DNA from: Candidatus Poribacteria bacterium
Lineage (GTDB): Bacteria > Poribacteria > WGA-4E > UBA9662
NCBI GenBank assembly: GCA_002699335.1
Contig: PACG01000225.1
Span: forward strand, 15,985 to 58,920
Length of the DNA stretch: 42,936 nt
Direction of reading: 5' to 3'
Part shown: one piece after another, positions 34,735 to 42,766 of the stretch
Numbering within the stretch: the stretch's first letter is position 1
Layout of the letters: the number at the start of each line of letters is the position of its first letter
Notes under the pieces: model-generated
What the model saw: the letters and a program-made list of their open reading frames with translations, nothing else
What the model was told of the DNA's origin: nothing
Database searches by the model: none
Translations under genes and position numbers: made by a program

Positions 34735-35523
34735 CTAACCTTCACCTTGCCCCAAAGAGAAAAACAGTTTTGACAATCGATGCGCGTGTTCGTCGTAGGC
34801 AGATTGGAATAGATCTGTTGCTCTTTCAGACCCTACTAAACAAGAAGCGGTCAGTACCTTAGGAGGTGAGCCTGCTTTGGTCAATCGGTCAGCGATTTCA
34901 GCTTTGATGGCGTTAACCAAAATTGCTCCGCCAACAGTGGAGCCAGGAGACACCGGTGTCTCGAGTTGATCTACTGTTACCATTGAATCACCAGGTGGGA
35001 CACCGTTGTCTAAAACGAGATCTACGACCTGAGTTAGTTTTAGACCGTCTGGATGCCTAGCTGAACTGGCTTCGGAGTGCTGTCGACCTACGATGGCGAC
35101 GACTGGCATCCCTGCTTTTTTGAGTCCTTGTGCTACTTCAATCGGTACGATGTTGGTTCCACTGTTCGATATCACCAGTGCGCTATCTTGAGGTCTAAGA
35201 TCAAAATTACGCAAGATCTGATCAGCTAATCCACTCACATTTTCCAAAAACATAGCTTGTCGTTGGCCGTTCGTCCCGACAACAGCATTGTGATAGGTCA
35301 ATGACAATTCGACTAACGGATTGAATCCAGGGAAAGATCCATAGCGGGGCCACATCTCTTCCACCATAATTCGGCTATGTCCAGATCCAAATAGGTGAAC
35401 CATTCTCCCCGCCAGAATGGTTTCTGCAAACCAGTCGGCGGCTTGCTGGATCTGTTCTGTCTGTTGTTCAACTGTATCGACTATTTGGCGACATTTCTCA
35501 ATATAGTTTCGGCTGGGTTCCAT
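34735..35523 (-). CDS. SIS-domain sugar-phosphate isomerase-like protein
   Basis: A 262-residue single SIS-domain protein of the UPF0309/YfhH type. The phosphosugar-binding fold shows as MVHLFGSGHSRIMVEEMWPRYGSFPG, SALVISNSGTNIVPIEVAQGLKKAGMPVVAIVG and a C-terminal helix with LVNAIKAEIADRLTKAG. Members act on or sense sugar phosphates, often in amino-sugar use; the substrate here is not known. It is the upstream gene of a two-gene minus-strand unit with the DUF4175-like gene, whose first start overlaps its stop. A divergent strong promoter lies on the other side. Confidence 0.83.
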   Translation of the reverse strand: MEPSRNYIEKCRQIVDTVEQQTEQIQQAADWFAETILAGRMVHLFGSGHSRIMVEEMWPRYGSFPGFNPLVELSLTYHNAVVGTNGQRQAMFLENVSGLADQILRNFDLRPQDSALVISNSGTNIVPIEVAQGLKKAGMPVVAIVGRQHSEASSARHPDGLKLTQVVDLVLDNGVPPGDSMVTVDQLETPVSPGSTVGGAILVNAIKAEIADRLTKAGSPPKVLTASCLVGSERATDLFQSAYDEHAHRLSKLFFSLGQGEG

Positions 35524-35726
35524 ATTTACTTAGGCTGAAGTGTTCGAGTGCTGAGTTTATTTAATCCGATTTTAGGCCGGGCACACTAATAATTTAGATC
35601 GGCATCCGTTTGCTCAGCACCCATATTTTCTTGAAAGATTATACTACTGTAACGCAAGTTGTCTGCTTGGTGCAAGCAGGATTTTAATTGGGGTCAATAG
35701 AAAAAACAATCGCCAAACCACACCGC

Positions 35727-35756
35727 TTGACAAGCGAAATCGGTGAACGATATAAT
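35727..35756 (+). promoter_or_regulatory. Consensus sigma-70-type promoter of the ERHMH-repeat gene
   Basis: TTGACA at 35727-35732 and TATAAT at 35751-35756 are both exact consensus boxes, 18 bases apart. The start codon follows only 26 bases later, with AGGAGA in between. This is the best promoter seen in the window and predicts high expression. Confidence 0.8.
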
Positions 35757-35781
35757 CGATCTAAAGTTTAGGAGAGACAAA

Positions 35782-37020
35782 ATGGCAACAGCAGAAGGCG
35801 CAAAAACACTGTATTTCCCGGAAGTAAGCCGGCAGTGGCAAGATTGGATTCAGGTCATCAACGTTGGTAATGAACAAACACGGGTAACAGCAATAGCACA
35901 CCACCATGCCACAGGGAAACCTCTCTGGTCAGAAGAAAAAGAGATTAACTCCTTTGAGTCCTGGATTCCAAACTTGGAATCCATCAAAGAAAACACCTGG
36001 GTGCAATTTAACGCCGAACAACCGATTGTAGCCGAACGACATATGCACAACGGTTCAAATATTATAGATCTAATAGGAGCAGCGGAAGCCTACGAAACCG
36101 TGGGCAAGCGTCTGTTTTTTCCCGAAGTCTCTTCCGGGGCAATGGATTGGTTCCGCTTCCTGAACATTAGCGAACACGATGCCTTGGTTAGTATGGTCAT
36201 ACGAAACGTTAAGGGTGAAACTATCTGGCAACACCAACATACCATCAAACCCAGAACCTGTTGGGACGTTCACGAAAATGTCATGAAACAAGCTAATGGG
36301 ACCCTAGAGGTGGTTAGTACACAACCGATTTGCGGCGAACGCCACATGCACTATCAAGGCGGGAAAACAACCGTAGGACAATATGGACAGGTGATTACAG
36401 ATCAAGCCCGGACGCTCTACTTTCCAGAGGTTGGGCCAGCCTGGCACGATTGGGTGGCGATTGTCAATCTGAGTACTAGTGAGCGGGCTCACGTCAAGTT
36501 AATTGCTCGTCAGGACAGTACGGGTAAGCCCGTTTGGAGCAAAGAGAAACGGTTGGCTCCCTTTGAAAGATGGTCTCCCCCTATGGACGAGGTCAAAATC
36601 AAATCCTCGGTGGAGGTGACCAGCGATCAACCGATTGCCGCTGAACGACATATGCACAGCGGAACCGCTTTGGTAGATTTGCCTGGTGCGTCGGAAGAAC
36701 GTGGTCATATCGGTAGACGGCTATTTTTTCCCGAAATCCATGCTGGAGACTACGATTGGTTTCGAGTCTTGAATATCAGCGAACACGATGCCATGGTTAG
36801 CATGGTGGTTAGGAACCGTAAAGGTGAGGTGGTAACACAATTTCAGGGGGCCATCAAACCATTCCACTGTTGGGACTTTGATGACAGCAAGCTAAAAGAC
36901 GTTCGGGGAACGGTGGAGATTGTCAGCACGCAACCCATTATCGGGGAGCGACATATGCATTACAAAAACGGTCATAAAGGGGCTGTCGTAGGTGAGTATG
37001 GCATCGTAATCGGTGAGTAA
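35782..37020 (+). CDS. Four-repeat protein with QPI..ERHMH motifs, unknown function
   Basis: A 412-residue protein made of four ~100-residue repeats in an A-B-A-B order (about 9-105, 110-205, 211-305, 313-412). Each opens with LYFPEV or LFFPE(V/I) and a W-rich stretch (DWIQVINV, DWFRFLNISEHDA, DWVAIVNL, DWFRVLNISEHDA) and ends in QPI..ERHMH near residues 80, 181, 283 and 384. The pattern of FPEV, N-terminal NxS/NP-like turn and PI..ER recalls a beta-sandwich repeat common in bacterial surface proteins (PIVAER type), but no signal peptide or membrane span is present. The ATG at 35782, with AGGAGA seven bases upstream, is preferred over 35743. No function can be assigned. The gene precedes a surface-glycan group. 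Confidence 0.75.
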   Translation: MATAEGAKTLYFPEVSRQWQDWIQVINVGNEQTRVTAIAHHHATGKPLWSEEKEINSFESWIPNLESIKENTWVQFNAEQPIVAERHMHNGSNIIDLIGAAEAYETVGKRLFFPEVSSGAMDWFRFLNISEHDALVSMVIRNVKGETIWQHQHTIKPRTCWDVHENVMKQANGTLEVVSTQPICGERHMHYQGGKTTVGQYGQVITDQARTLYFPEVGPAWHDWVAIVNLSTSERAHVKLIARQDSTGKPVWSKEKRLAPFERWSPPMDEVKIKSSVEVTSDQPIAAERHMHSGTALVDLPGASEERGHIGRRLFFPEIHAGDYDWFRVLNISEHDAMVSMVVRNRKGEVVTQFQGAIKPFHCWDFDDSKLKDVRGTVEIVSTQPIIGERHMHYKNGHKGAVVGEYGIVIGE

Positions 37021-37075
37021 ACACTACATGGTCTCCGCCAACAAGTTCAGGTGTGAATAAGCACAATCATGCTCC

Positions 37076-37099
37076 GACCGGGGAACGTCACCTCCGGTC
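37076..37099 (+). terminator. Stem-loop after the ERHMH-repeat gene
   Basis: GACCGG (37076-37081) pairs with CCGGTC (37094-37099), and the adjoining GG/CC can extend the stem with one bulge. It lies 56 bases after the stop and 38 before the next gene. A U-run is lacking, so it may attenuate read-through into the O-antigen-ligase-like gene. Confidence 0.3.
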
Positions 37100-37136
37100 A
37101 GGCTATTATGGTCTATTTGACGAGGCATAGCGAGTA

Positions 37137-38582
37137 GTGAGCTGCCTAAAGTTGGGGCGTACTGGCTGGATTGGGGGTGGCGTCTTGCTATCTGTTGCTA
37201 CCGGCGTCGCCCTGGCATTGACTGCTGAATCTTCGCTTTCGATCCTAGTTCTGTTGACGGTAGTTGGGCTGTTTTCTCTTCTGTCGCCGCAACTCGCCTT
37301 TTATGCTGCCCTCTTGTTTCTGCCTTTTTCTTTCCGTTATATTGTTCCTGACCGCAGTCTAGAAGTCCAGACGCCGACCGAACCGCTGTTGGGGATGTTG
37401 GTATTTTTTTCCTTTGTTCGACTGGTCTTTGATCGTGCGATTGGCCAGCCCCGGGACTTCACTTCTGCCACAGATCAAGCTGAAGTTACCAACACAATTG
37501 AAGATCGAGCTTTTCCCTTCACATGGCCGGTTCTGCTATTTATCTTGGTTCACTTTATGTCCACCATCAACGCCCCAGACACCCCGGGTTCTATAAAAGG
37601 GGCGATTCGCGCTTCAGTTTACGTTCTAGCCTGCTTCTTAGCCTATCGGTCAATTCAGAATCTAACGGAACTTCGACGACTAGCTATCGTCGTTTTTCCA
37701 CCGGCTGCTGTTGCTGTTATCTGGACAGTGGTGGTGTTGGTCTATAACCTGGATGTCTGGCAGTGGACCAGTGCTTACCAAGGGTCACCATTTACCAACT
37801 ATACAGCTTATGGTCAGTTTACGGCTGTTTTTTTGCTAATTGTCCTGAGTCGTTTGTTAATCGATCGTTCCGCTTACGATCGAACAATTTGGACTGGGCT
37901 GTTGGTCATCTTTACCGGGGGGATACTGATGTGTTTCTCGCGTGGGGTTTGGTTAGCTTTAATAATCAGTGCCGGCTTCCTATGGTTAAATACGCAACGA
38001 TCAGATCTGGGGAAGAAGCTAATTTTTTTGGGACTGGCAGTTGCAACTTTGCTGATCCTGCTGGTTTTGCCCGGAACCTCAGGCCTGATTCAGGAACGAC
38101 TTTTCACCATGTTCGATCTTCAATTTGCCTCTAATCGTTCGCGGCTATTGCGGTGGGGACAAGCCATACTGATGTTTCTTAATCATCCGATTATAGGCAA
38201 TGGATATGGGGCTTTTGCCATGATCTACGAGGAGAATCCGGGTCTGTCAGGTCTCTACAAAGCTCAATTCCAACTTGGTGCGCATAGCGAACATTTGCGA
38301 ATTTTGGCTGAAATGGGCATAGTTGGGATCGTAACCTGGATTGCGGTTCTCTTCTCTTTTTTCCGGTTTGGTCTGTCTGCCATGCTGCGCATTCAAGATG
38401 GATTCTTTCGCTCGTTAATTGTCGGGTTGATCGCCGTCGAGTTTTCCATGTCGGTACTGTTTCTGGTCAATGATCTTCCGGAAGGCGATGTTTTAGCTGT
38501 TCCGTTTTGGGTTATTTATGGCCTATTGCCAGCCGTGGTCAGGATGGCAGACCGAGCCGATTCTCAGGCTGCAACAGCGTAG
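37137..38582 (+). CDS. O-antigen ligase/polymerase-like membrane protein (Wzy_C type)
   Basis: A 481-residue integral membrane protein with about eleven hydrophobic spans. The family pattern is present: MCFSRGVWLALIIS near residue 265, a periplasmic loop with GNGYGAFAMIYEE and AHSEHLRILAEMGIVGIVTWI. Members join oligosaccharide from an undecaprenyl-linked donor to lipid A core or to proteins, or polymerise repeats. The start is GTG at 37137, without a strong ribosome site. It begins a group with the SGNH and PIG-V-like genes (gaps of 6 and 52 bases). Ligase versus polymerase cannot be told by sequence alone. Confidence 0.8.
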   Translation: MSCLKLGRTGWIGGGVLLSVATGVALALTAESSLSILVLLTVVGLFSLLSPQLAFYAALLFLPFSFRYIVPDRSLEVQTPTEPLLGMLVFFSFVRLVFDRAIGQPRDFTSATDQAEVTNTIEDRAFPFTWPVLLFILVHFMSTINAPDTPGSIKGAIRASVYVLACFLAYRSIQNLTELRRLAIVVFPPAAVAVIWTVVVLVYNLDVWQWTSAYQGSPFTNYTAYGQFTAVFLLIVLSRLLIDRSAYDRTIWTGLLVIFTGGILMCFSRGVWLALIISAGFLWLNTQRSDLGKKLIFLGLAVATLLILLVLPGTSGLIQERLFTMFDLQFASNRSRLLRWGQAILMFLNHPIIGNGYGAFAMIYEENPGLSGLYKAQFQLGAHSEHLRILAEMGIVGIVTWIAVLFSFFRFGLSAMLRIQDGFFRSLIVGLIAVEFSMSVLFLVNDLPEGDVLAVPFWVIYGLLPAVVRMADRADSQAATA

Positions 38583-38588
38583 CAAACA

Positions 38589-39782
38589 ATGACACAAATT
38601 GGACTCTCCTTTAAAAAGCAACTCTTCTTCTCTTGTCTTACCCTGGGTCTAGTTTTGGGGGTGATTGAACTTTGTTGTCATGTGCTGACCTTAGTGGGTT
38701 GGTTACCTTATAATATGTTCACTCCCGTCATCTATACCCAAGAGACGGTAACATATCGGCTCGATCTCAACGGTTCACCAATCTTTGTCGATGGCCATAA
38801 AGTCTATCGACAACCAGGTGTACCCGTCAAACTGCGTAGTTACGATTCCCAAGGATTTAATCCGCACGATCACAAACGATTTAGTAAGGAGAGCAAAGAT
38901 CAGTATCGAATCGGATTCTTTGGTGACTCCTATACTGAAGGCTTACAGGTTGAAGGTCATCAAACGTTTCCTCGCCTGATCGAAGAAGCCCTTTCTGCGA
39001 AGTTAGATAAGCTGGTTAGCTGTTTCAACTTCGGCGTTGGAGGAACAGGCACTTACCATCATTACTTGAGATACCTGACAGTTTCGCAGAAAACAGAACT
39101 CGACCATGTAGTTCTCTGTTTTCTACCCCAAAACGATGTACTCAATAACCATCCGCAACTGGGGCAACAGTTCGAACTCCCAAACGCCCCCTATTTCTCG
39201 CCTGCATTAGCGAAAGCCAACATCAATCAGAACCTGCTGATTAACAAGCAACAAGTAGTCAATCGACGAATTCTCTGGTTGCGACGGACCGTTGGTCTCA
39301 GTTTTCTTGCCAGTGGAACCTATCGATTGCTCCGACAAGTTTTCGCTAACGGCAAGCGGCGAAAAGCCGATATCTGGGCTTGGCGGGAAAGTTGGCTCGG
39401 CGTTTACGGCTCGCCTCCCAATCAAGCTTGGGAGGAGGCTTGGCAGATCACCGAAGATGTAATTCAGCGGTTTTATCAGCGAGTAACCGCCGACGGAGCA
39501 CAATTCACTCTCTTGTTGGCTGCTGATTCTCTGCAGATTGGGGATAGTGAGATTTTAGCCCCTGATAGGGCTGCTGCCTGTGATCTCTCTTATCCAAACC
39601 GGCGTCTTAAAAAGTGGGCATTTCAGCATCGGATTCCTTTCCTGGATTCGTTACCCTATTTTCTTGCAAAGAAAACTGATCTGGGCTACCCTTACTTCTC
39701 ATGGAAGCACGATGGCCACTACGCTCAACTCGGGCACCAAACGATGGCTGATTTCTGGATGGATTCAGCCCAATCTCCTTAA
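38589..39782 (+). CDS. Membrane-anchored SGNH/GDSL-type hydrolase-like protein
   Basis: A 397-residue protein with an N-terminal membrane anchor (residues about 10-38) and a SGNH-hydrolase fold outside. Block I is GFFGDSYTEG with Ser114, block II FNFGVGGTGT, block III FLPQNDV with Asn182, and the Asp/His block is KHDGHYAQLGHQTMADF (Asp375, His377). Such proteins remove or move acyl groups on glycans, as in alginate or exopolysaccharide acetylation. It starts six bases after the ligase-like gene and is likely translated with it. The substrate is inferred only from position. Confidence 0.75.
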   Translation: MTQIGLSFKKQLFFSCLTLGLVLGVIELCCHVLTLVGWLPYNMFTPVIYTQETVTYRLDLNGSPIFVDGHKVYRQPGVPVKLRSYDSQGFNPHDHKRFSKESKDQYRIGFFGDSYTEGLQVEGHQTFPRLIEEALSAKLDKLVSCFNFGVGGTGTYHHYLRYLTVSQKTELDHVVLCFLPQNDVLNNHPQLGQQFELPNAPYFSPALAKANINQNLLINKQQVVNRRILWLRRTVGLSFLASGTYRLLRQVFANGKRRKADIWAWRESWLGVYGSPPNQAWEEAWQITEDVIQRFYQRVTADGAQFTLLLAADSLQIGDSEILAPDRAAACDLSYPNRRLKKWAFQHRIPFLDSLPYFLAKKTDLGYPYFSWKHDGHYAQLGHQTMADFWMDSAQSP

Positions 39783-39834
39783 GATACCAGTTTATCAATT
39801 TGTGGTAGCCTTTCCGGCAGTTGCCAGACCACCT

Positions 39835-41022
39835 ATGAAACGACCTGAATCCCATTCTTCACGGTTACTGTCTCCTTTAATTGGATACGCAAAGCGAATT
39901 CCGGTCGAGATACGGTGTATCCTTTTCCTGTTCATTAGTTCTCGTTTTATTTTAACCTTAATCGGTGTCTTTTCTCGTCTCTACCTCCAACCCAGACTTG
40001 ACTTTAGTAAAGTAGCTCACCACGCACCAACCTACTCTGGCACCAATACCTGGTTGAGTATTTGGGGGGTTTGGGATACAGGTTGGTATCTCAACATCGC
40101 TCAAAACTGGTACAACACCAAGCTGAGCGGTCATGGTGGTGCCAACTATGGCTTTTTTCCTCTATATCCATTTTTAATGAGGGTTGTCGGTTTCGTGGTC
40201 GGCAACAACTTTACTGGAGGGCTAATTGTATCTAACCTCGCTTTGTTGGTGGCCGCCTTTATTCTCTACCAACTGGTCTCTCGTCAGACAGATCACCGGA
40301 CAAGTTTAAGAGCGATCTTATTTATGTTCCTGTTTCCAACTGCTTTTATCTTTTCTGCCGCCTTCTCTGAATCGGTTTTTGTGATGTGCATGTTGGCCTC
40401 ATTTTACTTTGCGCGGAGCAATCGATGGTTGTTGGCAGGACTTTGTGGTGGATTGGTTGCACTGACTCGATCGGTCGGCGTCTTTATTGGTATACCGTTA
40501 TTTCTGGAGTACATGATAGCTTGTAACTTTAGGTTACGCAGGATTCGACCGGATATTCTGTTCCTTGGTTTAGTCCCATTTGGTTTAGTGCTCTTTGGCT
40601 GGCAATGTTACCTAGTAACAGGTGACTTTTTAGCCTTTGCTCATATTCAGAAAACGGGTTGGGGACACGAATTGGCCAATCCCTTTTCCGTACTTTGGAA
40701 TAGTTTGAACGATGGTGACATGCAACACTTCTGCAACGGCATTTCTTCCATTGCTATGATCCTGATCCTCACTCTTGGCATTCGGCAAATCGGCCCTACT
40801 TTTTGGTTGATGTCAATGATCTTGATGTTCTTTCCTCCGTTGGCAGGTTATGTCTGCATGAACAGCATGTTGCGATATTCACTGGTTGTCTTTCCGATCT
40901 ACATCATTTTGGCTAGAATTCCAGAAGATAGTGTTTGGCATTGGACAACAGTGGTTAGTCTGGCGATGTTGCAAGGGTTTTTAATGGTCTTCTGGACCAA
41001 TAGCTTTGACCTGATTATTTAG
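39835..41022 (+). CDS. PIG-V-like polytopic mannosyltransferase
   Basis: A 395-residue membrane protein with about nine or ten hydrophobic spans and the PIG-V/GT39-like lumenal motif WDTGWYLNIAQNWY, where the Asp and Trp flank the catalytic loop, followed by YGFFPLYPFLMR and PTAFIFSAAFSESVF...LTRSVGVFIGIPLF. Such enzymes use a lipid-linked mannose donor (polyprenyl phosphate mannose) on the outer face. The ATG at 39835 has a plausible N-terminus (MKRPESHSSRLL); the longer frame overlapping the SGNH gene is not supported. It lies four bases ahead of the next gene. Confidence 0.8.
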   Translation: MKRPESHSSRLLSPLIGYAKRIPVEIRCILFLFISSRFILTLIGVFSRLYLQPRLDFSKVAHHAPTYSGTNTWLSIWGVWDTGWYLNIAQNWYNTKLSGHGGANYGFFPLYPFLMRVVGFVVGNNFTGGLIVSNLALLVAAFILYQLVSRQTDHRTSLRAILFMFLFPTAFIFSAAFSESVFVMCMLASFYFARSNRWLLAGLCGGLVALTRSVGVFIGIPLFLEYMIACNFRLRRIRPDILFLGLVPFGLVLFGWQCYLVTGDFLAFAHIQKTGWGHELANPFSVLWNSLNDGDMQHFCNGISSIAMILILTLGIRQIGPTFWLMSMILMFFPPLAGYVCMNSMLRYSLVVFPIYIILARIPEDSVWHWTTVVSLAMLQGFLMVFWTNSFDLII

Positions 41023-41026
41023 CCGA

Positions 41027-41737
41027 ATGAATTTGGCCATTATAGACACCGAAACTATTCGTTGGTCTAGCGAAATCAATGGTGGATTTGATAATCTCCA
41101 GGCTTTTGGACTTACACTTTTGGCGATCGGCATACCTCAATCCGATGGAACTCTCGACTATGCACTTTTCTCTCCCTATGCTAGTCTCCCGCAATTTCCA
41201 ACTTTCGATTTCAATTTCATTAGTCGCGAGCAAGCAACATCTGCTCTCGAACGGGCAGACCGAATTATCTCGTTTAATGGCGACAACTTCGATTTTTCGA
41301 TTCTACAATCGGCTAAATTTAAGGTCGAAAATTGGCGACATAAATCGTTTGACCTGCTAACTATTTTTGTTCGTGCAGCAGGGCATCGAATTAGCCTAGA
41401 CAATCTAGCGACCTCACAATTTCAGGAGTCTAAATCCTTTGATAGTAGTAAAAGAGCGGTCGAGTTTTGGCGATCAGGGTTAGAATTGCTAAGGGGCTGG
41501 TCCGGTAGTTCAAACCTAGATCAAACCACCAGCAACCAATTTTGTCGGCAAACAGCAAAACACCTTTTTCAAACGGTAATCGATTACTGCAAACAAGACG
41601 TACTTATCACCTTTCAGTTGTATCAACACCTTTTACAACACAAGCAACTCTCCTATTACGACCAGAGGGCTGACCGCAGTAGAACCCTCGATTTATCAGA
41701 TCTGGTAGATCGAGGGTTCTACTGCGGCTATCGTTAG
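41027..41737 (+). CDS. DEDD-type 3'-5' exonuclease/RNase H-like protein
   Basis: A 236-residue protein of the RNase H-like fold (YprB/DnaQ-type). Asp7 and Glu9 (IDTET) form motif I, SFNGDNFDF (Asp86, Asp89) motif II and DYCKQD (Tyr187, Asp191) motif III. SLDNLATSQFQESKS and VEFWRSG lie between. These residues suggest metal-dependent cleavage of DNA or RNA ends. It starts four bases after the mannosyltransferase gene and may share its transcript, although no functional link is obvious. The last ~20 codons coincide with a near-perfect palindrome. Confidence 0.75.
   Translation: MNLAIIDTETIRWSSEINGGFDNLQAFGLTLLAIGIPQSDGTLDYALFSPYASLPQFPTFDFNFISREQATSALERADRIISFNGDNFDFSILQSAKFKVENWRHKSFDLLTIFVRAAGHRISLDNLATSQFQESKSFDSSKRAVEFWRSGLELLRGWSGSSNLDQTTSNQFCRQTAKHLFQTVIDYCKQDVLITFQLYQHLLQHKQLSYYDQRADRSRTLDLSDLVDRGFYCGYR
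41674..41727. repeat. Near-perfect 54-bp palindrome at the end of the exonuclease gene
   Basis: CCGCAGTAGAACCCTCGAT (41674-41692) is exactly matched by its reverse complement at 41709-41727. The central 16 bases pair too, apart from two G-U positions around AGATCT, so the whole 54 bases can close on itself with no loop. It encodes residues about 217-233 (RSRTLDLSDLVDRGFYC). No U-run follows. Possible readings are a coding terminator, an insertion site of a repeat, or a gene end acquired by inverted duplication. Confidence 0.75.
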
Positions 41738-41773
41738 TGTTGATAAGCAAGCTAAACTTCAACATCATTTGGC

Positions 41774-41802
41774 TTGAACTGATTGGGGTTGTGGGCTATA
41801 AT
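41774..41802 (+). promoter_or_regulatory. Sigma-70-type promoter for pdxS-pdxT
   Basis: TTGAAC at 41774-41779 and TATAAT at 41797-41802 are separated by exactly 17 bases. The leader before pdxS is about 50 bases, with AAGGA close to the ATG. Confidence 0.75.
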
Positions 41803-41858
41803 TCCGGCAATTGAAAACTGCGCAAACGAACTAATATACTTACAAGGATCAAGAAATT

Positions 41859-42746
41859 ATGTGGCTCTTAGACGATGAATACCGGAAAAAAGTAGCACTG
41901 GCTGAAATGCTCAAAGGTGGCGTTATTATGGATGTAACCAATGTTGAGCAGGCCAAGATAGCAGAGGATGCTGGCGCTGTCTCGGTTATGGCATTGGAAC
42001 GGATCCCTGCTGATATTCGCCGTGACGGTGGCGTTGCTAGGATGAGCGATCCCTTGTTGATCCGAGAAATACAAGAGAGTGTTACCATTCCCGTGATGGC
42101 TAAATGTCGGATTGGGCATTTTGTTGAAGCACAGATTTTGGAATCGTTGGAAGTAGACTTTATCGATGAGAGTGAGGTGCTAACCCCTGCAGACGAAAAG
42201 TATCACATCGATAAGTCGTCATTCAAAGTTCCCTTTGTTTGTGGTTGCCGCAACTTAGGCGAAGCACTTCGTCGCATTGCTGAAGGTGCAGCCCTAATTC
42301 GAACCAAAGGAGAGCCTGGAACTGGTAATATCATTGAAGCTGTTCGACACATGCGTTCAGTTCAGACTGAAATCAAACGTATTCGCTCCTTGGGTAACGA
42401 AGAGCTGGTAGATCTGGGTAAAACTCTAGGGGCTCCGGTAGAGCTAATTCGGAGTCTTAAAGAGACAAGCAAACTACCCGTTCCCAATTTTGCGGCTGGT
42501 GGTGTAGCGACGCCTGCTGATGCTTCGTTGATGATGCAGCTGGGTGCAGAGACAGTTTTTGTCGGTAGTGGAATCTACAAGTCTGACAATCCCGCGGCTC
42601 GAGCCCAAGCTATCGTCCATGCCACGACTCACTACATGGATCCTGATGAGGTTGCTAAGGCCAGTGAAGGAATTGGTGTAGCCATGAAAGGCCTAGAAAT
42701 TGAGAGTATCCCGGAAGCAGAACGGATGCAAGAGCGAGGTTGGTAG
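41859..42746 (+). CDS. pdxS: Pyridoxal 5'-phosphate synthase lyase subunit PdxS
   Basis: A 295-residue TIM-barrel subunit that builds pyridoxal 5'-phosphate from ribose 5-phosphate, glyceraldehyde 3-phosphate and the ammonia delivered by PdxT. Diagnostic stretches: [57 protein letters not shown] with the substrate-binding Lys82, [10 protein letters not shown] with Lys150, and [26 protein letters not shown] is close to the ATG. It is followed 20 bases later by pdxT. The frame is complete and its length is normal. Confidence 0.98.
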   Translation: MWLLDDEYRKKVALAEMLKGGVIMDVTNVEQAKIAEDAGAVSVMALERIPADIRRDGGVARMSDPLLIREIQESVTIPVMAKCRIGHFVEAQILESLEVDFIDESEVLTPADEKYHIDKSSFKVPFVCGCRNLGEALRRIAEGAALIRTKGEPGTGNIIEAVRHMRSVQTEIKRIRSLGNEELVDLGKTLGAPVELIRSLKETSKLPVPNFAAGGVATPADASLMMQLGAETVFVGSGIYKSDNPAARAQAIVHATTHYMDPDEVAKASEGIGVAMKGLEIESIPEAERMQERGW

Positions 42747-42766
42747 CCGATTAACCAGTAATTTAG

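Noticed and set aside
35782..37020. Reading the four ERHMH repeats as a phage tail or S-layer protein
   Set aside because: No signal peptide, SLH domain or phage neighbours are present to support either.
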